A program made the position numbers and the translations under genes. A DNA stretch of 64,000 nucleotides from Flaviflexus massiliensis. Lineage in GTDB: Bacteria > Actinomycetota > Actinomycetes > Actinomycetales > Actinomycetaceae. The stretch spans positions 186,001 to 250,000 of the forward strand of contig NZ_LN831058.1 in NCBI RefSeq assembly GCF_001375495.1, written 5' to 3'. Shown here piece after piece: positions 50,383 to 60,560 of this stretch. A model generated the notes under the pieces. It saw only the letters and a list, made by a program, of their open reading frames with translations. It was not told the DNA's origin and did not search any database. Positions within the stretch are counted from its first letter, which is position 1. Each line of letters starts with the position of its first letter.

Positions 50383-51423
50383 TTAGGCTGGGACGACTGC
50401 GGTCTTGATTCCCTTGCCTGCGGTCACGTGGTCGAGTGCCTTGGCGGTGTCCTCGAGGGTAAAGGTGTCGGTGTGGAGGGCACTAACGTTGATGGCTCCC
50501 TCGCCGATGAGCTGGACTGCCTTGCGGTAGTTGTTCCGGCCCATATTCGACCCACCCGTGACGGTGAGCTCGTTGTAGTGAATGAGGTTCGGGTCGATCG
50601 TTGCCATCTGTCCCTTCGGAAAGCCAGCAAACGCATTCACGCGGCCACCGTTGCGGACCGACTGCAGTGCGGTCTGGAAGAGGTCAAGATTGCCGATGCA
50701 CTGAACGGCCACGTGTGCTCCGAGGCCACCGGTCAGGTCCTTCACAAACTCCGCAATGTTGACGTCACCAGAAAGTGCTGTGTGGGTGGCTCCGAGTTCC
50801 TTGGCTATCTCAAGCCGGCCCGGGGAACGATTGATCACGATGATCTGGGAGGCGCCGCGGTGCTTGTTCACCATCGTGTGGAGCAGGCCAATCGGTCCGG
50901 CTCCAATAATGAGGACGGTGTCGCCGATGTTGGTGCCGTAGTTATCTGCACCGTTGAGGACGCAGCCGAGCGGTTCCGCGAGCGCAATCGCTTCGGGCTT
51001 GCTGCCCGGGAGTGCCTTGACGATGGCACCACGCTGGATGGATTCAGCGGTGATCAGCACGTATTCGGCGAGCCCACCATCGATCCAGTAGCCGTAGAGC
51101 TTCGCATCCACGCACATGTGCTCGAGGTGGTTTTCACAGTAGTAGCAGCGCAGGCAGGGCACGGTCGGCATGACTCCGACAAGGTCCCCTTCTTCGTAAC
51201 CCTCGACACCGTCACCGATGTCGTGCACGTACCCGGAAAATTCGTGACCCATGACAACACCGGGGCGTACGCCTGCGGTCTTCTCGCCCCGGAAGATTCG
51301 ACCGTCGGTTCCACAAACCGTGTTGGCTCCAACTTTCAGAACCATTTCTCCCGCTCCCGCTACGGGTGTGGGAACGTCCTGGATTTCGAGCTGACCGGGT
51401 CCGACTAGAACTGCTGCGCGCAT
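50383..51423 (-). CDS. zinc-dependent medium-chain polyol dehydrogenase
   Basis: The 346-residue MDR protein has ANTVCGTDGRIF, GHEFSGYVHDIGDGV, the structural-zinc cysteines in CLRCYYCENHLEHMC, and GAGPIGLLHTMVNKHRGA with NRSPGR after the second strand. An asparagine there, instead of the acidic residue that marks NAD preference, could allow NADP. It is a close paralogue of the protein at 33227-34267. GGAG lies five bases before the ATG. It stands alone between two terminators at the right end of the catabolic island and may oxidise an inducer polyol for the kinases encoded elsewhere in the island. Confidence 0.9.
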   Translation of the reverse strand: MRAAVLVGPGQLEIQDVPTPVAGAGEMVLKVGANTVCGTDGRIFRGEKTAGVRPGVVMGHEFSGYVHDIGDGVEGYEEGDLVGVMPTVPCLRCYYCENHLEHMCVDAKLYGYWIDGGLAEYVLITAESIQRGAIVKALPGSKPEAIALAEPLGCVLNGADNYGTNIGDTVLIIGAGPIGLLHTMVNKHRGASQIIVINRSPGRLEIAKELGATHTALSGDVNIAEFVKDLTGGLGAHVAVQCIGNLDLFQTALQSVRNGGRVNAFAGFPKGQMATIDPNLIHYNELTVTGGSNMGRNNYRKAVQLIGEGAINVSALHTDTFTLEDTAKALDHVTAGKGIKTAVVPA

Positions 51424-51715
51424 GGATTCTCCTTGTGATCCGCAATGACCTTAACTCCTCAATACCGTACCTTGTTCGGCCGGTTCAGTCAGAGCTCACT
51501 CACGGGCGCGGACAACGTCGCGATCCCGCACTGGAGTTCCGAAAGGAACACGGTTGGTGCCGGACTCGGCGTGGTCACGAGAATACGTGCTGCTCAAAGA
51601 ACCGGGCGTTGTGACAGTCATTTAGCGTTCTTCAGATACAGCTACTCCCCGGAACCTGATCCACCTAGTTCAGATTTCGAGGAGTATCGCTCGCACGTGG
51701 GGTGCGGGTGGTTTG

Positions 51716-53236
51716 TTAGCGGCGCTTGACGAAGGGGAACGCGATGGTTTCGCGAATACCAAGTCCGGTGAGTGCGGTCAGGAGGCGATCAATACCCATT
51801 CCCATGCCACCGGAGGGCGGGAAGCCCTGTTCCATGGCGGCGAGGAAGTCCTCATCAAGTTGCATGGCTTCCGGGTCACCATCTGCCGCAGCAAGAGACT
51901 GGGCGACGAGGCGTTCACGCTGCACTACGGGGTCGGCAAGTTCGGAGTATGCGGTTCCCGTTTCGACTCCACGAATGTAGAGGTCCCACTTCTCGGTGAC
52001 ACCGGGCTTGGTGCGGTGCGAACGAGTCAGCGGCGAGGTGTCTTCGGGGAAGTCACGCAGGAACGTGGGTGCCCACAGGTGGTCTCCAACCAGTTCTTCC
52101 CACAGGTCTTCGACGATCTTGCCGGCAACCGCGTAGGGCGGGACGGAGATGCCGTGCTGGTCGGCGATCTTCTCCAGGTCGTCTCTGCTTGTTTCGACGG
52201 TGATTTCCTGCCCGAGCGCTTCGGAAAGCGAGGTGTAGAGGTCAAGCTCTGCCCACTCGCCACCCAGGTCATATTCAGTGCCGTCGGCAAGTGTCACCGT
52301 CGTGGTTCCGAGCGCGTCGAGGGCAGCCTGCTGGATGAGGTTGCGGGTCAGGTCCGCCATCGTGTCGTACGTGGCGTAGGCCTGGTAAACCTCGAGTGCC
52401 GTGAATTCGGGAGAGTGCGTGGAGTCGGCTCCTTCGTTGCGGAAGTTCTTGCCGATCTCGTACACCTTCTCGACGCCACCAACGACCGCACGCTTGAGGT
52501 ACAGCTCGGTGGCAATACGGAGGTAGAGGTCTTCGTCGTAGGCGTTGATGTGGGTGGTGAACGGGCGTGCAGAAGCACCACCGTGGATTGCCTGCAGCGT
52601 CGGGGTTTCGAGTTCAACGAAGCCGCGGCGATCGAAGTTGTTGCGCAGTGACTTCATGACCTCGGAACGGAGGCGAATCATCTCGCGAGCATCCGGCCTC
52701 ATGATGAGGTCAAGGTGCCTCATGCGAACCCGGTTCTCCTCCGACAGTCCGCTCTCTTCGCCATCTTCCTTCGTGTAGGTCTTGGGAAGCGGGCGCAGTG
52801 CCTTCGATGCCATCTTCCATTCGTGAGCGAAAATAGAGAGCTCGCCACGGCGGGAGGTGCCCACGTGACCGTGAATAAAGATGTGGTCACCGAGGTCAAC
52901 ATCGGCCTTGAACCTGGCCATCTCGTCCTCGCCAACGACCTTAAGGGACAGCATGACCTGGATCCGGTTGCCGGGGCCGTCCTGCAGGGTGGCGAAGAAA
53001 AGCTTGCCCGCTGTCCGCATCAGCATGACACGGCCAGCGATCCCGACCGTCACATCCTCCAGTTCCGTGCCCGGTTCCAGACCATCGTACTGTGCACGCA
53101 CGTCGGAAATAGTGGTGGTAATGGGCAGTTCCGCAGGGTAGGGGTCGATACCCTCCGCAAGCATCTTCTCTCGCTTGGCGGCACGGAACGCCATCTGCTC
53201 CGACGATGTTGATTCAATCTGCTCGTTCTCAGTCAC
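51716..53236 (-). CDS. lysS: lysyl-tRNA synthetase, class II
   Basis: The 506-residue enzyme charges tRNA-Lys. It has the N-terminal OB-fold anticodon domain (VGIAGRVMLMRTAGKLFFATL, about 65-140), motif 2 with GKNFRNEG, and motif 3 SGGMGMGIDRLLTAL at the C-terminus, as in class II LysRS. The length is normal. It starts with GTG 53236, without a ribosome site but with TAGAAT six bases upstream, so it is probably leaderless. It marks the junction between the catabolic island and core genes; no adjacent gene is clearly co-transcribed. Confidence 0.96.
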   Translation of the reverse strand: MTENEQIESTSSEQMAFRAAKREKMLAEGIDPYPAELPITTTISDVRAQYDGLEPGTELEDVTVGIAGRVMLMRTAGKLFFATLQDGPGNRIQVMLSLKVVGEDEMARFKADVDLGDHIFIHGHVGTSRRGELSIFAHEWKMASKALRPLPKTYTKEDGEESGLSEENRVRMRHLDLIMRPDAREMIRLRSEVMKSLRNNFDRRGFVELETPTLQAIHGGASARPFTTHINAYDEDLYLRIATELYLKRAVVGGVEKVYEIGKNFRNEGADSTHSPEFTALEVYQAYATYDTMADLTRNLIQQAALDALGTTTVTLADGTEYDLGGEWAELDLYTSLSEALGQEITVETSRDDLEKIADQHGISVPPYAVAGKIVEDLWEELVGDHLWAPTFLRDFPEDTSPLTRSHRTKPGVTEKWDLYIRGVETGTAYSELADPVVQRERLVAQSLAAADGDPEAMQLDEDFLAAMEQGFPPSGGMGMGIDRLLTALTGLGIRETIAFPFVKRR

Positions 53237-53242
53237 CCGACC

Positions 53243-53248
53243 ATTCTA
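53243..53248 (-). promoter_or_regulatory. -10 element TAGAAT of leaderless lysS
   Basis: On the minus strand TAGAAT is followed by six bases and then the GTG start of lysS. The geometry is the same as at four other genes here. Confidence 0.6.
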
Positions 53249-53808
53249 CGCATGATGTCCGCTATTCGGACCTGCCAAAGATGTGCGACTGATCGCCAAA
53301 CCCAACCCATTCCCGAATTGCGTCACGCCCGCCCGAACTGCACCGCCCTGTCTTGCATTGCCCGGCGTTGAGCTGCCGCGCGTTGCACAGCACCGTGCTA
53401 CACCATGAGCATGCGCCAGGTGCACGAAAGGAACCCGGCATGAGTTTCCTTCCACGGATGACACAGCAGGGTTGCATGGCAACGAGCACTGCGGGCTTGG
53501 CAGGGAGCTCACCGAGCCCGCCGAGGTGTGGAAGCGGGCCAAAAAGTCCATCCGCTCTATACCCCCGGGCCCGAACCGCGCCGGTATCGACACTTACCAA
53601 AATCGAATTAGGGACCACTCCCCTTGCGTTAATCGTTGGAATAACGCGGATTAATGCACCTCGGTGCGAATCGTTTGAACTTTCTTGCACGTCGGAATAC
53701 CCGTGGCCCATTCGGTCCATGATCTGCACCCTGGATCTGTACGCTGGGAGCGTCACCAGTGTTGTTCGACAGCATTGGCGTTTGGAATTTCTGTTATAGG
53801 GAGCCCAC
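53249..53808. other. intergenic region between lysS and glpA
   Basis: This 560-bp region has no supported gene; its open frames have arginine/proline-rich shadow composition. GCGTTAATC (53626-53634) and GATTAATGC (53649-53657) form an inverted repeat about 150-180 bases before glpA and could be a regulator site. AGGGAG just before 53809 is the glpA ribosome site. Confidence 0.5.
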
Positions 53809-55383
53809 ATGAAGAAGTTGGAAACAGATGTTGTGGTCGTTGGCGGCGGCGCAACGGGAGCCGGGGTCGTGCGCGACCTGGCCATGCGCGGATACCGCAC
53901 CATATTGGTGGACCGGGCCGACCTTGGGCAGGGCACCACGGGCCGCTATCACGGACTCCTGCACTCGGGTGGACGCTACGTCGTCTCAGACCCGCACTCG
54001 GCCACCGAATGTGCCGAAGAGAATGCGATCGTTACCCGCATCAATGCCGATGCCGTAGAAACCACGGGCGGCCTGTTCGTTATTGGTCCCGACGACCCGC
54101 TGGATTTTGGTGACAAGTGGCTGGAGGGCGCCCAGGATACCGGGGTTCCCCACGAGGAAATCTCCGTCGCTGAAGCGTTGCGCCGCGAGCCCCGTCTCAA
54201 CCCGAAGATTCAGCGTGCCTTTGCCGTTGAAGACGGCACGGTCGATGGCTGGCAGATGGTGTGGGGCACCGTGAAGTCCGCAGAGGCTTACGGAGCACAG
54301 GTTTTCACCTACCACGAAGTCACGAACATCATGCGTGATGGTGACCAGGTTTCGGGTGTGGAAGCCATCGACCACAAGACTGGCGAGCAGGTGCAGATTG
54401 ACTGCAACTTTGTGATTAATGCTGGCGGTCCATGGGCCGGCCAGATTGCTGCCATGGCGGACTGCCCCGATGTTGAGGTTGTTCCCGGTCGCGGCATCAT
54501 GATCGCCATGAACCACCGCCTCGTCAACCAGGTTGTGAACCGTTGCATTTACCCCGCAGACGGTGACATCCTCGTTCCCGTGCACACCGTCTGCATTATC
54601 GGCACCACCGACGTTAAGGTCGAGGATCCCGACAACCTGGCGATCCCCCGCAACGAAGTTCAGCAGATGCTGGACGCCGGCGAGGTACTCGTTCCCGGCT
54701 TCCGCCAGGCACGCGCACTGCACGCCTGGTCGGGTGCACGCCCTCTCGTCAAGGACTCCCGCGTATCTGCGGACGATACTCGTCACATGTCGCGCGGCAT
54801 GTCCATCATCGATCACAAGAGCCGTGACGGACTGTCGGGCATGCTCACCATCGCCGGTGGCAAGCTCACAACTTACCGTCTCATGGCGAAGAACATCGTG
54901 GACGTCATGGTTGATCAGCTGGGTGACGATCGTCCCTGCACAACCGAAACCGAAGCCGTTCCCGGTTCCGAGTCGCAGAAGACCTACCACGTCACCCACC
55001 GCCTTGAAGAACGCGAGAAGAATCTGCAGAAGGAACAGATCGTGTGCGAATGCGAGCTTATGAGCCGCAGGCAGCTCGAGGACCTGATCGAAGAGCAACC
55101 CACCGCTTCCTTCGACGACCTGCGCCGCCAGCTCCGTCTCGGCATGGGCCCCTGCCAGGGTGGCTTCTGCTCGATCCGCGCCGCGGGCATCATGCAGGAG
55201 ACCGGCAAGGCCGACACCGAGCGCGTCACCGCACTCCTCCGCAAGTTCCTCAAGAACCGCTGGATCGGCCTGTGGCCCATCCTCTACGGCGACCAGGTGC
55301 GTCAGACCGCTCTCGATAACTGGATTTTGCAGGGAACGTTGAACATGGAGCACCTGCCTGAAGCCGAGGAGGCACACGTATGA
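53809..55383 (+). CDS. glpA: anaerobic-type glycerol-3-phosphate dehydrogenase subunit A
   Basis: The 524-residue flavoprotein has an FAD dinucleotide-binding GGGATGAG (12-19), RYHGLLHSGGRYV and INAGGPWAGQIA, a DAO-type substrate domain, and a C-terminal BFD-like iron-sulfur domain with C-E-C-E followed about 30 residues later by CQGGFC. With GlpB and GlpC it oxidises sn-glycerol 3-phosphate to dihydroxyacetone phosphate and passes electrons to menaquinone at the membrane. ATG 53809 has AGGGAG upstream. glpA overlaps glpB by four bases. Glycerol kinase at 5949-7448 could provide its substrate. Confidence 0.95.
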   Translation: MKKLETDVVVVGGGATGAGVVRDLAMRGYRTILVDRADLGQGTTGRYHGLLHSGGRYVVSDPHSATECAEENAIVTRINADAVETTGGLFVIGPDDPLDFGDKWLEGAQDTGVPHEEISVAEALRREPRLNPKIQRAFAVEDGTVDGWQMVWGTVKSAEAYGAQVFTYHEVTNIMRDGDQVSGVEAIDHKTGEQVQIDCNFVINAGGPWAGQIAAMADCPDVEVVPGRGIMIAMNHRLVNQVVNRCIYPADGDILVPVHTVCIIGTTDVKVEDPDNLAIPRNEVQQMLDAGEVLVPGFRQARALHAWSGARPLVKDSRVSADDTRHMSRGMSIIDHKSRDGLSGMLTIAGGKLTTYRLMAKNIVDVMVDQLGDDRPCTTETEAVPGSESQKTYHVTHRLEEREKNLQKEQIVCECELMSRRQLEDLIEEQPTASFDDLRRQLRLGMGPCQGGFCSIRAAGIMQETGKADTERVTALLRKFLKNRWIGLWPILYGDQVRQTALDNWILQGTLNMEHLPEAEEAHV

Positions 55384-56630
55384 AAACCGTTGTCATTGGT
55401 GCGGGACTGACCGGTCTCGTCACCGCAATCAGGCTTCGCGAGGCAGGCCACGATGTCACGCTCGTCACCAAGGGCCTGGGCGGTCTCCAGCTCGGACAGG
55501 GCACCCTCGACGTGTTCGGCTACAACCCTGATCGCATCACCCATCCCCTTGCCGAGATCGACAAGGTCTCCGCAACCGACCCGTCCCACCCCTATGCTGC
55601 CATCGGCTCTGACAATGTCCGTCAGGGAATGGAATACACGAAGGGACTCCTGGAGGGTCTGCTCGAGGGCAACGTGGAAGAAAACGTTCTTCTCCCCACC
55701 GCGGTGGGCGCGATCCGCCCCACCTCCTTCATCCAGCCCTCAATGGCCAACGGCATCCTCAAGCCGGGTGCGAAGTACCTCATTGCCGGGCCACGTGAGC
55801 TCAAGGACTTCTATCCGCAGCTCATTGCCGGCAACCTGGCCCGCACGAAACTGGACAATGGTGGCACGATCGAGGCACGTCCCGGGTCCTTCTCCATCCC
55901 CGCACGCGGCACCGAGGTTGACTCCTCGGGCCTGAACTACGCTCGTGCACTCGACCGGCCCGAATACCGCAAGGAATTCGCCGCCCAGATCAAGCCCCTC
56001 GTTAAGGAGGGTGAGATCGTTGGCCTGCCGGGCATGCTCGGCCTGGCCGACCCGAACGCGTGGCGTGACCTCCAGGACCTCATCGAGGCCCCGATCTTCG
56101 AGATCCCCCTTCCCCCGCCCGGCGTGCCGGGCATGCGACTCAACGAGCGACTCACGAGTATCGCGAAAGAGAAGCGCGTGAAGATCATTCTCGGCTCCCC
56201 CGTCACGGGTGCCACTCCCGAGGATGGGAAGCTCGCGTCCGTCACGGTTGCCTCAACCGGCCACGATATGACGATCGCAGCTGATCACGTCGTGCTGTGC
56301 GCGGGTGGTTTCGAATCCGGTTCGCTCGAGCTCGACTCGTACGGTGTCATGACCGAAACCGTGCTGGGCCTGCCACTTGTTGGCACCGACATTCCCGAAC
56401 CCACCCACGGCGCCTACTGGGGCGATCCCCAGCCCCTGTTCCGTGTCGGCGTCAAGGTCGATGGGAACATGAGGGTCCTGGACCCGTCCGGTAAGCCCGT
56501 TTACAACAATCTGTACGCCGCTGGCGGTATCCTGTCTGGATCTATTCGCTGGTCTGAGAAAAGCGGTGAAGGCATCGCGGTTGGTTCCGCCTATGCCGCC
56601 ACCGAAGCAATCCTTGGAGGTAACTCATGA
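55380..56630 (+). CDS. glpB: anaerobic glycerol-3-phosphate dehydrogenase subunit B
   Basis: The 416-residue flavoprotein starts MKTVVIGAGLTGLVTAIRL, an FAD/NAD-binding Rossmann motif, followed by VTLVTKGLGGLQLGQGTLDV, and has a second binding element near the C-terminus (NNLYAAGGILSG). In the GlpABC complex it helps anchor the catalytic dimer and relay electrons. It overlaps both neighbours by ATGA, giving tight translational coupling in the order A-B-C. The length is normal for GlpB. Confidence 0.94.
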   Translation: MKTVVIGAGLTGLVTAIRLREAGHDVTLVTKGLGGLQLGQGTLDVFGYNPDRITHPLAEIDKVSATDPSHPYAAIGSDNVRQGMEYTKGLLEGLLEGNVEENVLLPTAVGAIRPTSFIQPSMANGILKPGAKYLIAGPRELKDFYPQLIAGNLARTKLDNGGTIEARPGSFSIPARGTEVDSSGLNYARALDRPEYRKEFAAQIKPLVKEGEIVGLPGMLGLADPNAWRDLQDLIEAPIFEIPLPPPGVPGMRLNERLTSIAKEKRVKIILGSPVTGATPEDGKLASVTVASTGHDMTIAADHVVLCAGGFESGSLELDSYGVMTETVLGLPLVGTDIPEPTHGAYWGDPQPLFRVGVKVDGNMRVLDPSGKPVYNNLYAAGGILSGSIRWSEKSGEGIAVGSAYAATEAILGGNS

Positions 56631-57919
56631 GCATCGACGCCCTTGCCAGCACCCACGAAAGCCCCCTGCAGTTCGCAGCGGACCAGGTCGCCCGCGCCTC
56701 GCTCGACCACTGCGTCAAGTGCACGATTTGTGAAACGCAGTGTCCTGTCGCCAGGGTGACCGAGCTTTTCCCCGGCCCCAAGTATGTGGGCCCCCAGGCG
56801 GAGCGTTACCGTCACGGCAAGCCGGTGGATCACTCCCTCGACTACTGCTCTTCCTGCGGCATCTGCACGTATGTGTGTCCCCAGGGGGTTGAGATCGCTG
56901 AACTCAACAGCCAGGCGCGCGCAGTTGCCAAGGCAGAGCCGGGCAAGATGCCATTGCGTGACCGCCTCATCACGCAGACGGACCTCATGGGCACCGTCAT
57001 GACCCCCGTTGCCCCGCTCGCGAACTGGGCTCTCAAGCAGAAGCCGATTCGCTTCGCGGTTGAGAAGACCATCAAAATCCATCGCGAGGCTCCCATGCCG
57101 GTGGCGACGACCCAGTCGTTTATGAGCTGGTGGAAGAAGCGCCCGAAGAACACGACGGCAACCCTTGGTCCGGTCGTCTTCTTCCACGGCTGTGCGGGTG
57201 GCTACTTCGAAGTCGAAACATCGAAGCGCACCGTCGAGGTGCTCGAGAAGATCGGTTACGAAGTTCTCGTTCCCAAGCAGAGTTGTTGCGGTCTCGCCCA
57301 GCAGTCAAACGGCCTGTTCGACGAGGCATCGAAGAAGGTCGTCAAGCTTGCCAAGCAGCTTCGTTCCGCTGGCAAGGATCTGCAGATCATTTCCTCGTCC
57401 GGATCCTGCACGGGCATGCTCAAGCACGAGGCACACAAGATCATGGGTATTGATGACCCTGCCCTGCTGGATGTCTCCACCCGCATGAGAGAGACCTCCG
57501 AGTTCTTGCTCGAACAGGTTGAGCTTGGCCTCCTGGATCCGGAAACCTTCCGTTCCATCGAAGACACGGTCACCTACCACCAGCCCTGCCAGGTCAAGTC
57601 GCAAGGTATGGGAACCCCCTCCATCACCCTTCTCGAACTCATTCCGGGACTCAGCATCAAGGAATCCGGTGAGAACTGCTGCGGTATCGCAGGAACCTAC
57701 GGTCTCAAGGAGGAAAAGTACGACATCGCTCAGCTTGTTGGGCAGCCCCTGTTCAACAAGATTAAAGACTGGAGCCCACACCTGGCCGTCTGTGAGACGG
57801 AGACCTGCCGCTGGCAGATCCGTAAGGGTTCTGGCGCCAAGGTTGTGCACCCCGTCAACCTCATCCACCATGCACTCGGCCTGTCGGATGACCTGTACGA
57901 CCGCACCGCCAAGCACTGA
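56627..57919 (+). CDS. glpC: anaerobic glycerol-3-phosphate dehydrogenase subunit C
   Basis: The 430-residue protein carries two [4Fe-4S] clusters (C29-x2-C32-x2-C35-x3-C39 and C74-x2-C77-x2-C80-x3-C84) and two CCG domains, seen as QSCCGLAQQ and NCCGIAGTYG. It anchors GlpAB to the membrane and delivers electrons to the quinone pool. This operon type is best known from facultative anaerobes, so the organism probably respires or ferments glycerol with little oxygen. A 19-bp perfect terminator follows 66 bases after the stop. Confidence 0.95.
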   Translation: MSIDALASTHESPLQFAADQVARASLDHCVKCTICETQCPVARVTELFPGPKYVGPQAERYRHGKPVDHSLDYCSSCGICTYVCPQGVEIAELNSQARAVAKAEPGKMPLRDRLITQTDLMGTVMTPVAPLANWALKQKPIRFAVEKTIKIHREAPMPVATTQSFMSWWKKRPKNTTATLGPVVFFHGCAGGYFEVETSKRTVEVLEKIGYEVLVPKQSCCGLAQQSNGLFDEASKKVVKLAKQLRSAGKDLQIISSSGSCTGMLKHEAHKIMGIDDPALLDVSTRMRETSEFLLEQVELGLLDPETFRSIEDTVTYHQPCQVKSQGMGTPSITLLELIPGLSIKESGENCCGIAGTYGLKEEKYDIAQLVGQPLFNKIKDWSPHLAVCETETCRWQIRKGSGAKVVHPVNLIHHALGLSDDLYDRTAKH

Positions 57920-57985
57920 CCGCCCACCAGCCCCCGGCTGGCAGGGATCAAAAATAGACAAGAGCATAAGAGCATAGGTTAAGAC

Positions 57986-58023
57986 GGTGGTGGGGCCGGT
58001 TCATATGAACCGGCCCCACCACC
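57986..58023. terminator. perfect 38-bp palindromic terminator
   Basis: A 19-bp stem without loop bases (57986-58004 with 58005-58023) followed by CTTT separates glpC (+) from panD (-). It can act in both directions. Confidence 0.9.
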
Positions 58024-58105
58024 CTTTAGTCTCAATAACCTCCGCCACCGGATCGCACGTCACGCGCGGCCGCGAGGTGAGAGGCTTTCGAAAGTACTAC
58101 CGGGG

Positions 58106-58549
58106 TTAGTTTGCTCGGTAGTGCGCGAAGGGCTCACCGGAGGACTGTAGTCCCGATTCGTTGTCGGGAACCTGTCCCGGTTCATTCGAGGTTTCGACGA
58201 TGGCGTTCTGTTCGTCAACGAAGACGACATGCGGCTCGTAGCTGCGCGCGGTTTCGTCATCGAGTTCGCTGTAAGCAATGAGGATGACGATGTCGCCCTC
58301 GTGGATGAGGTGGGCTGCGGCTCCGTTGATTTGGAGTTGGCCACTGCCACGCTCGGCAGGAATCGTGTAAGTTGTGAGCCGGGCGCCGTTGGTGACATCG
58401 ACAATGTCGACTGCTTCGCCGGGGAGGATGTCGGCAGCATCAAGCAGGTCGGCATCGACCGTGACGGAGCCAACGTAGTGCAGGTCTGCTCCGGTGATGG
58501 TGGCTCGATGGATCTTCCCGGTCATCATCCGCCTCATGCGTTTAACCAA
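58106..58549 (-). CDS. panD: aspartate 1-decarboxylase
   Basis: The protein (147 residues) makes beta-alanine from L-aspartate for pantothenate. It is a pyruvoyl enzyme that self-cleaves at the glycine-serine bond in [32 protein letters not shown] and [13 protein letters not shown] are conserved. I chose the TTG at 58549 because GGAGG lies six bases upstream; the ATG at 58537 gives a more typical N-terminus but is 18 bases from that site, so either may be used. It overlaps the end of panC by eight bases with this start. The C-terminus is slightly longer than in E. coli. Confidence 0.93.
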   Translation of the reverse strand: MVKRMRRMMTGKIHRATITGADLHYVGSVTVDADLLDAADILPGEAVDIVDVTNGARLTTYTIPAERGSGQLQINGAAAHLIHEGDIVILIAYSELDDETARSYEPHVVFVDEQNAIVETSNEPGQVPDNESGLQSSGEPFAHYRAN

Positions 58550-59369
58550 AACACACCTCCATGTTGTCAATCAAGCGGGTTGGTCCCACCCTGGCAGCGA
58601 CCACTGCCAGCCCCTGCTTCGCGTTCGAGGATACTGGCTGGAAGGTATCTGGATTGACAATGGTGGCGTAATCAACGTTTACCCCTTCGGCTTCCGCAAG
58701 CGCCGTGGCAAGAACCCGTTCGGCCTCGCTGGGGGTTGCACCCGTTCCTGCGGCTTCCTTTGCGGCGGTGAGGGCACCAACGAGCGCAAGAGCGGCGGTG
58801 CGTTCTTCGGGACTGAGGTAGGTGTTACGGGAGGAGAGGGCCAGGCCATCGCTGTCTCGCACGATCGGGATCGCCCGAATCTCGGTTGGCACGTCGAGGT
58901 CGGCCACCATGGTTTTGATCAGGGCGAGCTGCTGAGCATCCTTTTGCCCAAAGTAGGCGACGTCAGGACGAACGAGCAGGAGGACCTTGAGTACGACTTG
59001 GAGGACGCCAGCAAAGTGCGTGGGCCGGGTTTTACCCTCGAAACGGGTGGCGACTTCTCCGGGGTCGACCCGGACGAGAGGGTGGCGGGGATACATTTCC
59101 TCATCAACGGGTGCGAACACGATATCGACGTCGGTGAGGAGCTTGAGATCTTTTTCGAGCTGTCTCGGGTACTTGTCAAAGTCCTCGTTGGGGGCGAACT
59201 GTAGGGGGTTGACGTAAATCGAGACAACGGTCGTATCGCACTCGTTCACGGCCGCATCCACGAGTCGGCGGTGCCCATCATGCAACGCCCCCATGGTCAT
59301 CACCAGTCCCACGGTTCCCGTCTCGGGAAGCAGGGCCTTCAGTTCTTCTTTAGTTCTCACTACCTTCAC
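58542..59369 (-). CDS. panC: pantothenate synthetase
   Basis: The 275-residue enzyme joins pantoate and beta-alanine with ATP. It has the nucleotidyltransferase motif [55 protein letters not shown] and the KMSKS-like [12 protein letters not shown]. The open frame reaches further upstream, but homology starts with [14 protein letters not shown]. The GTG at 59369 has no ribosome site and is preceded by TATCCT six bases upstream, as for other leaderless genes here. It is followed by panD in the same unit. Confidence 0.95.
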   Translation of the reverse strand: MKVVRTKEELKALLPETGTVGLVMTMGALHDGHRRLVDAAVNECDTTVVSIYVNPLQFAPNEDFDKYPRQLEKDLKLLTDVDIVFAPVDEEMYPRHPLVRVDPGEVATRFEGKTRPTHFAGVLQVVLKVLLLVRPDVAYFGQKDAQQLALIKTMVADLDVPTEIRAIPIVRDSDGLALSSRNTYLSPEERTAALALVGALTAAKEAAGTGATPSEAERVLATALAEAEGVNVDYATIVNPDTFQPVSSNAKQGLAVVAARVGPTRLIDNMEVCFG

Positions 59370-59375
59370 GGGACA

Positions 59376-59381
59376 AGGATA
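59376..59381 (-). promoter_or_regulatory. -10 element TATCCT of leaderless panC
   Basis: On the minus strand TATCCT is followed by TGTCCC and then the GTG start of panC. Confidence 0.6.
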
Positions 59382-59525
59382 CTCTCTTGCCGCCACCGCT
59401 CTCCGAACAGGTCGCCCCAAGAGAAGCAGCCTCCGGCTGTTGCCAGGATTTGCTGGAAGTCGGGTCAGCGGAGGGTTTCCTCCCCTCCCTATCAAGCCGC
59501 ATCGATCATTACGAGGTACCGCTGA

Positions 59526-60383
59526 TTAAGAGTCGAGTGCCGTGTGGAGCTCGGCAGCTGTTCCTTCGCCGATTATCCTTCGTGCTAGCGCACGATCGGT
59601 CGTAGCTGACGCCAGCGCCCTGTAGGTATCGCGAATATCCTCGTGCGCGCCTAGTTCCCTTATGTGCTTCTCCACAGTGACCGTGTCACCGCGCACGATC
59701 GGTCCGGTCAGGAGTGCTTCCCCAGACCTGAGTGCCCCGTCCAGGCTTGCGTTTGCGAGGGGGCCGAGGAACTGGCCTGGGTCGGTGATGCCGGCTTCTT
59801 CGAGGAGTCTCATTGCCTGGGTGATGAGGGTGACGAGATGGTTGCCACCATGGCTCAGTGCCGCGTGGTAGAGGCCCCTCTTGTCGTTGTCGACCTCGAC
59901 TGGCACGCCTCCCATTTCTGTCACGATGGCGTGCGCAACGGGCAGGATCGTAGCTGGTCCTGATACCGCAAACGGGCAGTCAACGATCCGGGTGAGGTCG
60001 AGGGAGGTGCCGGTGAAGGTCATGGCGGGGTGGATGGCGAGCCCAAGCGCACCCATGCTCGTAGCTGGTGCCAGGACATCCGTACCCACGCTTCCGGCGG
60101 TGTGGATGAGAAGCTGCCCGGTCTGCCATGCTTCAAGCTTTGCCAGGCCGGAGACGATGCGGGGGAGTTCGCTGTCGGGCACCGCTAGCAGCACCAGTTC
60201 GCTGGTGCGCACGATCTCTTCAACATCCTGGAGGGGAACACCGGGGAGGAGAACTTCGGCTCTCTCGATCGATTCCTCGGACCTCGCGTGCGCGGCAACG
60301 ACCGTGTGACCAGCCCTTTGCAGGGCGGCTCCAAGAACTGCGCCCACCTTGCCGGCGGAAATGATTCCTATTCCGAGTTTCAC
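59526..60383 (-). CDS. Rossmann/DUF2520 NAD(P)-binding protein
   Basis: The 285-residue protein has an N-terminal Rossmann domain (IGIISAGKVGAVLGAAL, ARSEESI, VLLAVPDSEL) and a C-terminal helical DUF2520 domain (about 150-285; YHAALSHGGNHLVTL). It resembles ketopantoate-reductase/6-phosphogluconate-dehydrogenase-like folds. In M. tuberculosis the homologue also stands next to panC. DUF2520-type proteins have been linked in other bacteria to ketopantoate reduction (PanG), and a pantoate-making role would fit here, but this is inference. No panB or panE is visible in the window. Confidence 0.85.
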   Translation of the reverse strand: MKLGIGIISAGKVGAVLGAALQRAGHTVVAAHARSEESIERAEVLLPGVPLQDVEEIVRTSELVLLAVPDSELPRIVSGLAKLEAWQTGQLLIHTAGSVGTDVLAPATSMGALGLAIHPAMTFTGTSLDLTRIVDCPFAVSGPATILPVAHAIVTEMGGVPVEVDNDKRGLYHAALSHGGNHLVTLITQAMRLLEEAGITDPGQFLGPLANASLDGALRSGEALLTGPIVRGDTVTVEKHIRELGAHEDIRDTYRALASATTDRALARRIIGEGTAAELHTALDS

Positions 60384-60560
60384 TTCAGTTCCTTCCCACG
60401 CTCCTGCTCACCCGTCAAGGTTATGTGCCTTCACAGACTCTCACCACTATCGGCCCAAGTTCGGCTATCAGTTCCGTCATGTGTGCGCGTAAGAATCCGT
60501 TCTTCTTGCTCAGTGGGCACACTGACTTTGTCTTGCGATACACCTGGGTGAGGGATGGCG

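Noticed and set aside
53262-53939. 225-codon minus-strand frame between lysS and glpA
   Set aside because: It overlaps the start of glpA, is rich in arginine, proline and threonine, and matches no family pattern I know.
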